Part shown: positions 35,801 to 45,057 of the stretch, in pieces
Numbering within the stretch: the stretch's first letter is position 1
How the letters are laid out: every line of letters starts with the position of its first letter
NCBI GenBank assembly: GCA_030063045.1
Contig: JAQSEB010000068.1
Span: 523,560 to 587,559, forward strand
Origin: Pratylenchus scribneri
Lineage: Eukaryota > Nematoda > Chromadorea > Rhabditida > Pratylenchidae
Direction of reading: 5' to 3'
Length of the DNA stretch: 64,000 nucleotides
The notes under the pieces: generated by a model
The model's database searches: none
The model's input: the letters and a program-made list of their open reading frames with translations, nothing else
Told to the model about the DNA's origin: nothing
Translations under genes and position numbers: made by a program

Positions 35801-37090
35801 CTGAATCAAACTCATGCGAAAGAAGATTTGCTTCACAAGTTTCATATTTGCATACAGAGCACTTAAAGGTGGAAATGCATTTAAATTTGATGCTAAATTT
35901 TATTACATTTTCTGAAGAATCGTAGTAATCCGGGAAGTGCTCGACTTCACGATCGGCACAATATTGTCCTTTGTGATGAATCCGACAATTGTTGCTCACT
36001 TCCAGAAATTTATCGTCATATTCCTTCGGGTTTGGTTGATCGGTATATATTGTCGGCGCTTTTGTTGTCCGGACTGATCGGCGAAGAGGAATTTGCGGGA
36101 CTTTGAAATTTTCTTCATTCAATGCTTCTGCAATCTTCTCTGTTTCTTTTTCCCTTTGTTCTTCAGCTTGCAAAATTGCTTCTGCATGATCATTTGTTTC
36201 AGTGGCTAAAATATTTTGAACTTAGGAGAGATTATTTCTTATATTCGATTACATTCATTGCTCCAAATTGAAGAAACGGAAGAACTTCGAGAATTATGGC
36301 CATCAGCAGATTTTCTTAATCTACCGGGTCCCCTTTTTCGAATTGATGGTCTTCCGCGCTGCTTAGGTTTATCGATAGTAACGGTTGGCAAGGAAGGAAA
36401 TCCAGGTGGTTCGAAGCCAGGTGGAGCAGCCATTGTAACTTAATATAATGCATTTGCAATGAAAAGAAATTTTGTATACCATCCAATTCCATTGATTCAT
36501 TATCAGGAATCGTGTTATCCGATCTGGCAAATTTGCTCGGTGTTGGTCCTTGGGTTGTTGATGGTCGTTTAAGGCCAGCTAAATTGAAAAAATAAAAAAT
36601 GTAAAATGCTTATGCACCAATCGATCCTCCCGAAGAATTCAAATTGATATGCTCGAGCACAGACGAAATCGAAGAGTTGAAGTCCCGATGTGGCATTCCA
36701 AATCCATTGTCCCTTGCTAGAAAAGATGAATTATTAAAACTTACTTGTTCCGGCCCGAAATTCATTGCTGCCTCCGAAGCCCCTGATAAATAAGCATTAA
36801 TAGCAGATAATGAAAAAATAGAAGACAAACCTGGCTGTGTGTTCTCAGAAGAAGAGCCAGAAGCCAAAGATGGAGTCGGTATTGTGCTGGTCGCAGTAAC
36901 AATCGGAGATTGCTGGCCTTGAAGAAGGCCCTTTGAGCCAGTCACACACGTCGTCGCATCAGCTATAAATTTAATATTAAATTTGAAAATAATTTGGCCG
37001 GAAAAATTTACTGGCATTCGAAGCATTTTTCTTTTTACCATAGTCGTCCCGTTTCGCCATTTTCCGCTTTTGTTCCTTGGTCAAACCCAT
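29846..37090 (-). CDS. Helitron Rep-helicase (RepHel), C-terminally truncated
   Basis: Nineteen exons, high to low: 37090-37012, 36962-36831, 36782-36618, 36578-36480, 36438-36253, 36205-35622, 35577-35377, 35329-35078, 35033-34602, 34554-34308, 34260-33924, 32936-32775, 32729-32406, 32363-32105, 32052-31356, 31311-30989, 30941-30535, 30492-30201 and 30148-29846. All introns are GT..AG and in phase, giving about 1,825 residues. A low-complexity N-terminus has an AT-hook-like GRPSIRKRGPGR segment. A Cys-rich region, an acidic linker and a Helitron-like N domain follow. The rolling-circle Rep site is present: PHLH near residue 909 and Tyr residues in YVTKYITK near 1081-1085. The PIF1-type helicase has Walker A GEGGTGKT (1482-1489), DEVSM (near 1562) and a GGDWKQLMP motif III. 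The frame stops at 29846; related coding sequence continues in another frame to about 29804 and then ends, so late helicase motifs (V, VI) are missing. Probably inactive. Confidence 0.9.
32971..33904. mobile_element. Non-autonomous hAT-like insertion in a RepHel intron
   Basis: The ends TAGGGTTAATTACCCG and CGGGTAATTAACCCTA are inverted repeats, and ATAAAAAT flanks both sides (32963-32970 and 33905-33912), an 8-bp target duplication typical of hAT elements. Both subterminal regions are dense in ACCCG/CGGGT strings. The element enlarges the RepHel intron at 32937-33923 from about 45 bp to nearly 1 kb without touching the splice sites. No transposase frame is present. Confidence 0.88.
33190..33265 (+). 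other. tRNA-like A-box/B-box relic inside the hAT-like insert
   Basis: TTTGCTCAGTTGGTTAGTAC resembles a Pol III A box and GGTTCGAATCC is a perfect B-box string about 35 bp downstream. The acceptor and T stems pair poorly, so this is more likely a SINE or tRNA relic than a working tRNA. Confidence 0.4.
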
Positions 37091-37194
37091 TGTAGCCAAT
37101 GTTGAAACTTAATTCAAAATTTTAAGCAGACAAATTCTTTTTAAAAACTTTCCTTTCTAAAAAAAGGGATTGCATTTAGAATTAAGTTTGTAAT

Positions 37195-37400
37195 AAATAA
37201 AAATGTGAAATAATAATTATGGAATATGGGGTTGGTTTAAAGTCACTTCGGACTGTGAATGCATTTTAATATGGATGGAATGGATGCAGGGCTGGTTTAA
37301 CGTCACTTCGGACTGGGGATGCAGGGCTGGTTTAATGTCACTTCGGACAGGGGAATCATTTAAGGTCAGTGGGAAATGCATTTGGAATGATATTGAAGTC
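37195..37400. repeat. Short tandem motif block upstream of RepHel
   Basis: GGTTTAAxGTCACTTCGGAC occurs three times (about 37233, 37288 and 37328), with GGGGATGCAGGGCT between copies and GGAATGCATTTGG-like strings after. It could be subterminal Helitron sequence, but that is inference. Confidence 0.6.
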
Positions 37401-37559
37401 GGAAGGAAATGCATTTGGAATGAAAGAAAATTTGTGTAGAATTGCTTCCATGATAGTTGTAGATGAATTTGGGGGCCTGTTTTTATTACCGCATCCTTGC
37501 ATAGCCAGAAACAAACCCCCTTAGAATCCATGGGCCAGAAAAATTCAAAGTCTTTTTCA

Positions 37560-38115
37560 AGAAAATGACTGGCCGCATAGTTCTAGAAAGGGCTGTTTAA
37601 GGCAAGCAAGATTAGCCCTGCCATCGCCAAAAAACACCGTAGAAGGCGCTACGGCATTTAATGGTAGACAGGTTACCAGTACGCACCACGTGGAGGTGTG
37701 CGGAGGTACAGGTGAACCTTGCGTACCAGGGAAAGGTTACCAGGAAGGGTTGTCTCGTATGCATGGGAGGACATATGCACGTATGGTCACAAACAAAGCG
37801 AACTGTGACTGGCAAAGACCGCCAACGTGACATATGTTTGCCTGGCTGTACAGGCGCCATGACTGACCTAGAACACCGAAGTGCCCTTTACTGGACTGAC
37901 ACAGGGTTGTCAATGGGCACTTTCGTCCCCCCTTCTAGTCAGCAGGTTGTAAACAACCACACCAGGGACTTTATTGCCAGCCTGCTAAGGTGGTTTAGAA
38001 GTCTGGTGCCCTTTGGCCGTGTGCGAGACTGGAAACCCTTAGCCATATAGCTACAGTGCAACACCAAATAGGATCAAGGCATGCTTTAAACCCCCGACAG
38101 AGTCAGGAGTGGCTT
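37560..38115 (+). other. GC-rich island with a 129-codon open frame, origin unknown
   Basis: About 550 bp of near-50% GC sequence abruptly replaces AT-rich DNA. A frame from 37661 to 38050 encodes a Cys/Trp/Arg-containing peptide ending ...DWKPLAI. No intron, domain or signal peptide is evident, and an overlapping open frame exists on the other strand (37612-37860), so coding is not established. It may be a fragment of a foreign or structured-RNA sequence; I cannot identify it. Confidence 0.4.
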
Positions 38116-38859
38116 CCAAGAACCCATAAGGTGCGCTTCAGCCATGGCGTAACAGCAAAAAATTTCTTTGAGGCATGTTGACGAATTCCAGAAGCACATG
38201 TAGACGAACTCCCGAAGAGCATGCAGGAACTCCCGAAAGACAATCAATATTATTGACCAATTCCAAAAGCAAAAACAACCACAAATTTGGCATGAAAATA
38301 TTGTCAAACAAAAGTTAAAATGCGTTTTATAGCAAGTTTTTTTGATATTTTTAAAAATTTGGCCATAGCTTCCGCTGCAAAGACCATTTTTAAAAAAGAA
38401 AAATTTAAATAAAAGGCATTTTTTAATTTTGCTAGAAAATATTTGCAAGCCAATTGATTGTGTTGCTTTTGGCTTTTAGAATTGGTCATTAATATTGATT
38501 GTATTCGAACTGCCGAAGATCATGAAGTCGAATTCACGTCCAATTGACCATTCCAAAAGCAAAATGACGGCAAACTATAAAGGTTCTATGCACTAAAATA
38601 AAGGGAAATTAGTTTTATATTTCCAAAATAATTATAATATAAATCAATAATAAATTTTATTTCCATAATTTTTTATTAATTTTTTGGTTTGAAATAAGTT
38701 TTTCACATAATGAATCAAATAAAAACGTGGATAAACCCCACGAAATTAGTTGATTCATTAAATTGTTGTTATTTTAAATAATAAAAACTGCTCATTGAAT
38801 TTTATTATTTGTTTATAAATTAAAACTGGCCAGCCCAGTCCTGTCAATATTCCATTGAA
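38116..38859. other. AT-rich spacer with short repeated motifs
   Basis: GAACTCCCGAA occurs near 38207 and 38227, and ATTGACCAATTCCAAAAGCAAAA near 38253 is echoed near 38540. No gene is supported. Confidence 0.45.
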
Positions 38860-40180
38860 CATATGGCATTGTTTTCAATGATGCATCCATTAGCTTTGCT
38901 CCAAGTTTGCTTTAGCAGTCGGCCGTCTCATTTGCATTGCCACATTGCATATTTTTGCACTGCTGCTGAATGTTTGGATTTATTTTTGATTATTTTTTTA
39001 ATTAAAAACCTTGCATTTAGAATCGGCGGTCTCATTTGCATTCCCACATTGCTCAGTTTCGCAATGCTGCTAAATTTTTGGATTTATTTTTGAATGTCTT
39101 TTTAATTAAAAACCTCGCTTTTGGGATCGATAGTCTCAGCTGCATTGCCACACTGCTCCGCTCGGTTCGGCTACAGAATTTTTGAATTTATTTTTGAATA
39201 ATTTATGAATTTAAACCATGCTTTTGGAATCGGTAGTTTAATATGCATTGCCACAATGCTCCGGCTTGATTCGGCTGCAGAATTTTCGAATTTATTTTTG
39301 AATCTTTTATTAATTTAAACCTTACATTTGGAATCGGCAATGTCACTTGTATTTCCGCTTGGATAGCTAAATTTGAAGGAATTTAAATTTTTTATTTAAC
39401 TTATAATAAAAACTAACTTAAATTTTTCACTTTATATTCAGCCAATGCATTGTTTGCTCAATACTGTGGATGAATTTTATAATTGCTTTTGCATTTTAGA
39501 TTATTTCTAGAATGCTAAAAACGATCTTTGTTGGATTTGTAAAAAATTTATTCCATTATTTATGATCAGCTTAGACTATTTCTTCATATTAGTTATTTTT
39601 TTAAATTGGACTAATTGTCATTTATGCCATACCGCGTTTATCTTGCGCACACGGTGATTTCATGCAAAACTAATATGATATTCGTTATTCTCGTACTCGA
39701 CTTACCCATAAAAGACCTATATTGTATTGCATTTGGACCAAACCGTTTTTTGCTAAACCGCGGTTTTATCTTGCGCAACTTACGGTTTCGTGCAAAACTA
39801 ACATCATATTCGTGTTCCCCGACCTCGATTACCCCATAAAACACTATTGTTAAGTCGAAATTGAGTAAAAATTATTTTTCCGCTCCGCGGTTTGTATCGC
39901 GGTAACTCGCGCACCGCTCTGCGGATCTCGAAAAAAGTTTCATATTCGGCTTCGCCGACCTCGATTACCCCATATAACACTATTTTTAAGTCGAAATTGA
40001 AGAAAAAATATTTTTCCGCTCCGCGGTTTTACCGCGGTAACTCGCGCACCGCTCGGTCAACCCCGAAATTTTTTTCGATATTCGGCCCCGCGCGGAGTGA
40101 AGATGGAAACTTCGTTATATTTTTCGCCAAATCTACGGCCGAAGTGCGTTCGATCGAGACCAAATTCCCGAGATGAGGAG
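38860..40180 (-). repeat. Right arm of the large inverted repeat
   Basis: Reverse-complement counterpart of about 28090-29109, plus the start of an array unit. Four ~100-bp sub-blocks (for example GGAATCGGTAGTTTAATATG and CATTGCCACAATGCTCCGG) are followed by TTTGGACCAAACCGTTTTTT and CCGCTCCGCGGTT strings in minus orientation. Half of the CCGCGCGG palindrome is left near 40088. Confidence 0.8.
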
Positions 40181-40385
40181 TATATTGAAGGCAGATATTA
40201 GTTAGAGAAGGATGTAGGGGTCTTGTTATATTCTAGTAATAATAACTAGCCCCTGCGGGGCTCTTTTGCCTTGAGATCTATGGATCTGTGCTTGGGACAC
40301 TTCTTTTTTGGAATCCCTGCGGGATTTCACTGAGTCTAGCCTACTTTAGACTATTTGAATATCTCGGAGGGAAGTGATCTATTTT
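40180..40385 (-). repeat. Array-unit end in minus orientation with the CTAG/GC hairpin
   Basis: CTAGTAATAATAACTAGCCC followed by the hairpin AGCCCCTGCGGGGCT, then AATCCCTGCGGGATTTCACT, is the exact mirror of the unit ends in the left array. Confidence 0.8.
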
Positions 40386-40389
40386 CAAA

Positions 40390-40825
40390 GGGTTTTGTTT
40401 CCATCTTCGCCCCTTCGGGGCTCAGGGGGGGTTATCTCCATCTTCGCCCCTTCGGGGCTCAGAGTGGTTTGTTTCTATCTTCGCCCCTTCGGAGCTCAGG
40501 GGGGTTTGTTTCCATCTTCGCCCCTTCGGGGCTCAGGGGGGTTATCTCCATCTTCGCCCCTTCGGGGCACAGGGGGGTTATCTCCATCTTCGCCCCTTCG
40601 GGGCTCAGAGGGGTTATCTCCATCTTCGCCCCTTCGGGGCTCAGGGGGGTTATCTCCATCTTCGCCCCTTCGAGGCTCAGGGGGTTTGTTTCCATCTTCG
40701 CCCCTTTCGGGGCTCAGAGTGGTTTGTTTCTATCTTCGCCCCTTCGGAGCTCAGGGGGGTTTGTTTCCATCTTCGCCCCTTCGGGGCTCAGGGGGGTTAT
40801 CTCCATCTTCGCCCCTCGGGCTCAC
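40390..40825. repeat. ~31-36-bp GC minisatellite
   Basis: About twelve copies of TCTTCGCCCCTTCGGGGCTC followed by AGGGGGGTTATCTCCA or a GTTTGTTTCCA/GTTTGTTTCTA variant. It is the reverse complement of the CCCCGAAGGGGCGAAGATGG repeats in the left array (for example 23945-24085 and 27700-27810), expanded here. Open frames through it reflect the repeat. Confidence 0.92.
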
Positions 40826-40889
40826 GACATTGTCAGCAAATGAAGAAAATTGCATAATAAAGAAAAATTGCGAAAGAGATTGTCTTTTT

Positions 40890-41134
40890 TGTAATAAATG
40901 AAGAAAAGATCATTCGACTTTAATTTAAATATTTATTATCATTTTATTTATTTATTGGATCCGATGTCCTTCCAAAATAATAAGCTGAGAAATTCCCCCA
41001 TTCATTCATATTCAATCCATAAATAAATTATTGTTAAGTTTTATTTCATTTAATTGAATAAATCTTTCTTAATTAATTGTGGAATAATTATTGGGTTTGG
41101 GCTCAGTAGCTTCAATAAACTGCGCACGATTGCA
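40890..41134 (+). repeat. 5' LTR
   Basis: Starts TGTAATAAATGAAGAAAAG and ends GCGCACGATTGCA. Matches 43025-43268 except for one extra A and one T/C change. Confidence 0.95.
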
Positions 41135-41207
41135 TTTGGTAGCACCTCAGGACGATTCAATCATTTCTTCAATAGAGTTAAGCTCTATCAAGTCTGCAAA
41201 AATTGAC

Positions 41208-42410
41208 ATGTCGAGAACCAGAGACAGCAAAGGGAGGTTTGTGAGCAACGCAAAAATTTCGGAGGTTGAAAACAGTGATGATGATAATTCAAACACTGAG
41301 CAAAATCCGGAAGACAATTTGCAAGCCAATGAAAATCCTATAACTGGCAATGGTCATGACAATGGAAATAATTTGTTGGATGAGATGAGGACTTTAATTG
41401 GACGAATTGAACAGAACCAAAATGAGCATGCACAAGCAATGCATAATCGATTGCAACAAGTTGAAACTGTGCAACAAACGATTCAAGATCGTTTTCAAAA
41501 ATTTGAAAATGTTCAAGAGAATAGGATGGAAAATTTGAGAAGAGAATTAAATGACCAGATGTGCGAGAAATTGGAAAATTTGGAAACCCGTTTAGCGGGA
41601 AAAATTGGCAATGATTTTGGAGAAGATTTGGAAAATTTTGGAAGAAATAATGATGGAATTGGCGTTGGAAAAAATAATGGCAATGGAAAGAAAAATGGTG
41701 GCATGCAAAATGGTCAAAATCCACCTTTGAATTTCGGTTTAATTGGAAAATCTCGACAGACAGAATTATTTGTTGGTGGAACAAGCACACAAAATCAAGA
41801 TGGCGCGATTGAAATTGTCGGTGCATTAAAAGAAATGGTTTTGGGCATGGAAAAGCGAACATCCGAGCTTATAAGAGCCAACGAATGTCAACAATTTGCC
41901 CAACTCTCCGCCACAATAAAAGACCTATCGGGCAATGAAGGACGCACCCAACTTTTAAATTACTTTGCAAACCTGGAGACAATTACTGAAGGTTGGGCAA
42001 ATCAGCGAAGGGCCAAATTGATTGGAACACATTTGATTGGACAATGTCGAGTGATTTTTGAAGGTTTGAGTGCCGCCGAAAGAAATGATTATATCCAAAT
42101 TAAAAATGCCATTTTGCGCATCGGTGGTGGAAATAGCGCACTTCGTTACTCAGCGCAAGGTAAATTATATTCGGGTTTAAGACCTGAACTCAATGAAAAC
42201 CTTCGAGAATTTGGCATTAAAATTTTGGCAATTGTTCGCGATTCATTCATGACAAATGTGCCCGATTCAGCGGTCGAAGATATGGCTAAGGCATATTTCT
42301 TAAATTCCATGACAAACTTGCACATTCGGAATGGATTGTCCATGATCCATGACAATATGAAATACCAATTACACGAATGCAAATTTTATTGGAACAATCG
42401 TCGCAAATGA
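41208..42410 (+). CDS. Retrotransposon Gag-like protein
   Basis: The frame is open from inside the LTR, but the likely start is the ATG at 41208 (MSRTRDSKGRF...), giving about 400 residues. The first half is acidic and Asn/Gln-rich with a coiled-coil-like heptad region (about residues 55-130). The second half, with GxARV-like and FEGLSAAERNDY features, looks like the capsid part of Ty3/BEL-type Gag (family resemblance, inference). There is no Cys-His knuckle. The last residues before the stop near 42410 may be frameshifted, since a plausible continuation exists in a neighbouring frame. It would package the element's RNA, with enzymes supplied from elsewhere. Confidence 0.8.
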   Translation: MSRTRDSKGRFVSNAKISEVENSDDDNSNTEQNPEDNLQANENPITGNGHDNGNNLLDEMRTLIGRIEQNQNEHAQAMHNRLQQVETVQQTIQDRFQKFENVQENRMENLRRELNDQMCEKLENLETRLAGKIGNDFGEDLENFGRNNDGIGVGKNNGNGKKNGGMQNGQNPPLNFGLIGKSRQTELFVGGTSTQNQDGAIEIVGALKEMVLGMEKRTSELIRANECQQFAQLSATIKDLSGNEGRTQLLNYFANLETITEGWANQRRAKLIGTHLIGQCRVIFEGLSAAERNDYIQIKNAILRIGGGNSALRYSAQGKLYSGLRPELNENLREFGIKILAIVRDSFMTNVPDSAVEDMAKAYFLNSMTNLHIRNGLSMIHDNMKYQLHECKFYWNNRRK

Positions 42411-42510
42411 TTTTGATTATCGATTAATTGATTGTTCGGATAAGGAATTAATTAAAATTGAAAATTCCAAATCGCCAAAACCTAATAAAATCGATCAAAA
42501 CGGACAAAAT

Positions 42511-43029
42511 TTGCTGGAAAAACAATTCACCATTCGAAATTCTATTTCGGAAAACAATGGAAAACAGCGAGAAAAGCAATTATCGAATAAGTCCGAAAAC
42601 AAAGTACAAATAATGGCAATAAATCATATCGTGCCAATGGAAGGCACAATTTTTCCGGCCAAGCGGCGGAAGAGTATTCGCCATTTCAAAAAATTTCCGC
42701 CAAAATTGAACACTGATTCATTGAGCAGTGCATGTTTTCCTGGCTTTTCTAAATTAGAATGGAATTTCTCCCCTTCGGTTAAGCCGAAGCTCAACAATAA
42801 ATTAGTCAGTCGTCAAATTCCTTTATCATTCCGTTTGTCCTCCGATTTTGCCAAGCATGATTGGACGATGATTGCAAAAGATGAAAATTACACAGCGAAT
42901 GCCCTACAAATTTCTGAGACCAAATTTGGGCCTGCCATTCATTTCAACAAAATTGGTCAAATTTCCACTCAGACGGATTTGGAAGAACATCCGCGCGTGG
43001 AAGCGCTTTCAGAGGGCGGAGGAATGTAA
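42511..43029 (+). CDS. Second short frame of the LTR element, unknown product
   Basis: About 172 codons, open up to the 3' LTR edge; the frame is open further upstream to about 42420, so the start is uncertain. The product is basic in its first third (Lys/Arg near AKRRKSIRHFKKF) and shows no protease, RT or integrase motif. It may be the decayed remainder of a longer polyprotein or a Gag extension reached by frameshift. Confidence 0.5.
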   Translation: MLEKQFTIRNSISENNGKQREKQLSNKSENKVQIMAINHIVPMEGTIFPAKRRKSIRHFKKFPPKLNTDSLSSACFPGFSKLEWNFSPSVKPKLNNKLVSRQIPLSFRLSSDFAKHDWTMIAKDENYTANALQISETKFGPAIHFNKIGQISTQTDLEEHPRVEALSEGGGM

Positions 43030-43268
43030 TAAATGAAGAAAAGATCATTCGACTTTAATTTAAATATTTATTATCATTTTATTTATTTATTGGATCCGAT
43101 GTCCTTCCAAAATAATAAGCTGAGAAATTCCCCCATTCATTCATATTCAATCCATAAATAAATTATTGTTAAGTTTTATTTCATTTAATTGAATAAATCT
43201 TTCTTAATTAATTGTGGAATAATTATCGGGTTTGGGCTCAGTAGCTTCAATAACTGCGCACGATTGCA
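43025..43268 (+). repeat. 3' LTR
   Basis: Copy of the 5' LTR, one base shorter, ending ...CGATTGCA before a run of six T. Confidence 0.95.
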
Positions 43269-43274
43269 TTTTTT

Positions 43275-44718
43275 GATCATGTTTTGGAAATTGCCCTCAC
43301 GGCAGAGGAACAAGAAATACAAATAATGATGACTGATAATAGGGGAAAAATTGCTGGAGGAATTCAATTAAACGTCCATGGAATCGATTTGATTTGCCCA
43401 AAAAATTGGAAATTTTTTTCACGAATAGTAAATGGTAACCTCGGCAAAAAGTTGCGATGACGCCGGAAGCTGCCGAAATCAGAAATGTTCAAAATTAAAT
43501 TTGGATGAAAAAATAAAAGAATTAAAAATTGGCAATGATTATCCCGGTATTACTCAATGCATGGAAACACCGGGTGGCTGGGGCGTTGGATGCTTTTATT
43601 TTACGCCGGCCTGTTTATTTTACCGAATTTTCATGACCCCAGCCGAAAATGAAATTTTAGAAATATTTAACTGCCCAACTATTTGGCAAAAATCTTTAAA
43701 AATAAATGTGTCGATTATAAAAAATGGCCAACAAAATGCAACTAATTTGTTTGATTTGGCACCAGGAGAAAAACAAAATTTCAAAGAATTGGAAATAACG
43801 GCAAAGGAAATTTCCGTGCCGAATATTCCTTTGTTGGCAACAAATTTTGTCACGGACGGAAAGCGTTCCGCAACACTGGATTTGGCAATGGAGAATAATT
43901 TGAAAAAATTTAAATGTAAAAGCAGAAAGGAGGCGATGGAATTCAGGAACTGTACTGTTGATGCTCAAGGGTGCAATTGCCATCCCGCAGATGGCACAGT
44001 GAAATGTCTTTGCCCGGAGGTGTCCTCAGGAGGACGAGTTTTCAAAGAGGACAATGTCCTTCCCTTCAATCACAATGGTTTGATGATAAAAAATGAAAAT
44101 GGAAAAGTGGTGGCATCCCCTGATTTCACGTCAGCTGTTTTGCAATTGAAAATTTCTGGAATGAAATTGAAAACGGAAGTTGAACTGAACACATGTAAAA
44201 TAAGTAATGCAAATTTAACGGGATGCTATGAATGCGAAAAAGGCGCACAATTGGATATAATTTGTGAAACGGATTTTGGAAAGTCATTGGCGAATATAGT
44301 GTGCCCATCTGCAAAATTATTGACCACTTGTTCCCCAAAAGGGACAAGAAAAATCCATTCTGTCCATTTTTCGACTGCACAAATTGATGAGGAATGCGAG
44401 GTTTTTTGTGGAAGCACTTCAACGAAATTTGAATTGCAAGGAACATTGGCATTCCCCGAAATGAAGGATGAAAGGGAATGGAAAATGGCCGTTGGGCCAG
44501 TGAATTTGATTAAGGAATTTAAAGGCTTTGATTTTAAAAATTTGTTGAAATATTTATTGGACCCAAAACAATTAATAATTTGGTTGGCGACAATTTTCGG
44601 AATGTTTGCAATCTTTTATTGCTCGGCGCCAATCATTCTTCGGCTGCTTCTCCGGTTGCTGATGGCACCTTTTGTCCCCCGGAGTGTCGTGACCGATGTT
44701 CATTCAAAGATTGTTTGA
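43275..44718 (+). pseudogene. Envelope-like glycoprotein remnant (phlebovirus-G2-like) of an older retroelement
   Basis: The main frame runs 43432-44718 (428 codons). It is Cys-rich, with a Gly/Trp/Cys fusion-segment-like stretch at about residues 43-60, several N-glycosylation-type sites and a C-terminal hydrophobic membrane segment (about 375-405) followed by a short tail. This matches the class II (phlebovirus G2-like) envelopes known from nematode and insect LTR elements. Envelope-like coding also lies in a different frame at about 43277-43450, and an in-frame stop precedes the ATG, so the gene is broken near 43430-43455. Its 5' side is cut by the LTR element ending at 43268. No Pol or LTR of its own is found. 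I judge it non-functional. Confidence 0.8.
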
Positions 44719-45057
44719 TGAGTATTTGATGATTGACATTTTTGGATTTTTATGTTTAATTCCCATTTATTAGTTAGTCTTTACCATTCACATTTATTTC
44801 CATTATAATTCCCCAATTTTTGCTTTGTCATTGGCCTACACCAACGTCTTTTGTGCTCGTTTTTGGCCCCCCAAAAGCTTTGTCATTGTAGTTTTATTTA
44901 ATGTTTGGCTTGTTCCCCCATTTTTACCATTCCCACTGATCATTCACAAAAAGTAAAGAATTAATTCACAAATAAATTGCTTGGAATAAACTGTAATTTT
45001 ATTGGACTCAGTAAAAAGAGTATTTTGGTAATTGTTGAGTCAATTGGGATTCAACAA
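44719..45057. other. Spacer between env remnant and satellite
   Basis: AT-rich DNA with no gene. It may contain the 3' end of the env-bearing element, but I find no matching LTR elsewhere in the window. Confidence 0.4.

Larger units (their letters stand above)
29804..37150 (-). mobile_element. Helitron, truncated at its helicase end
   Basis: Defined by the Rep-helicase gene at 29846-37090. The 3' side of the element is cut where it meets the array unit at 29803. I could not place the 5' terminus; it should lie above 37090. A hAT-like insertion lies inside it (32971-33904). Confidence 0.8.
40890..43268 (+). mobile_element. LTR retroelement with Gag but no Pol
   Basis: Direct LTRs of 245 bp (40890-41134) and 244 bp (43025-43268) differ by only a couple of bases and run TG...CA. 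A primer-binding-like TGG starts 3 bases after the 5' LTR (41137). A polypurine tract (AGAGGGCGGAGGAA, 43011-43024) abuts the 3' LTR. T-runs flank both ends, consistent with a 5-bp TTTTT duplication but low-complexity. The 1.9-kb interior codes for Gag and a second short frame; no protease, reverse transcriptase, RNase H or integrase is seen. The layout is that of TR-GAG-type elements or of a pol-deleted copy. Confidence 0.92.

Noticed and set aside
40355..40901. Two overlapping plus-strand frames of 160-175 codons
   Set aside because: They translate the 31-36-bp GC minisatellite and end in the LTR; no domain or splice context.
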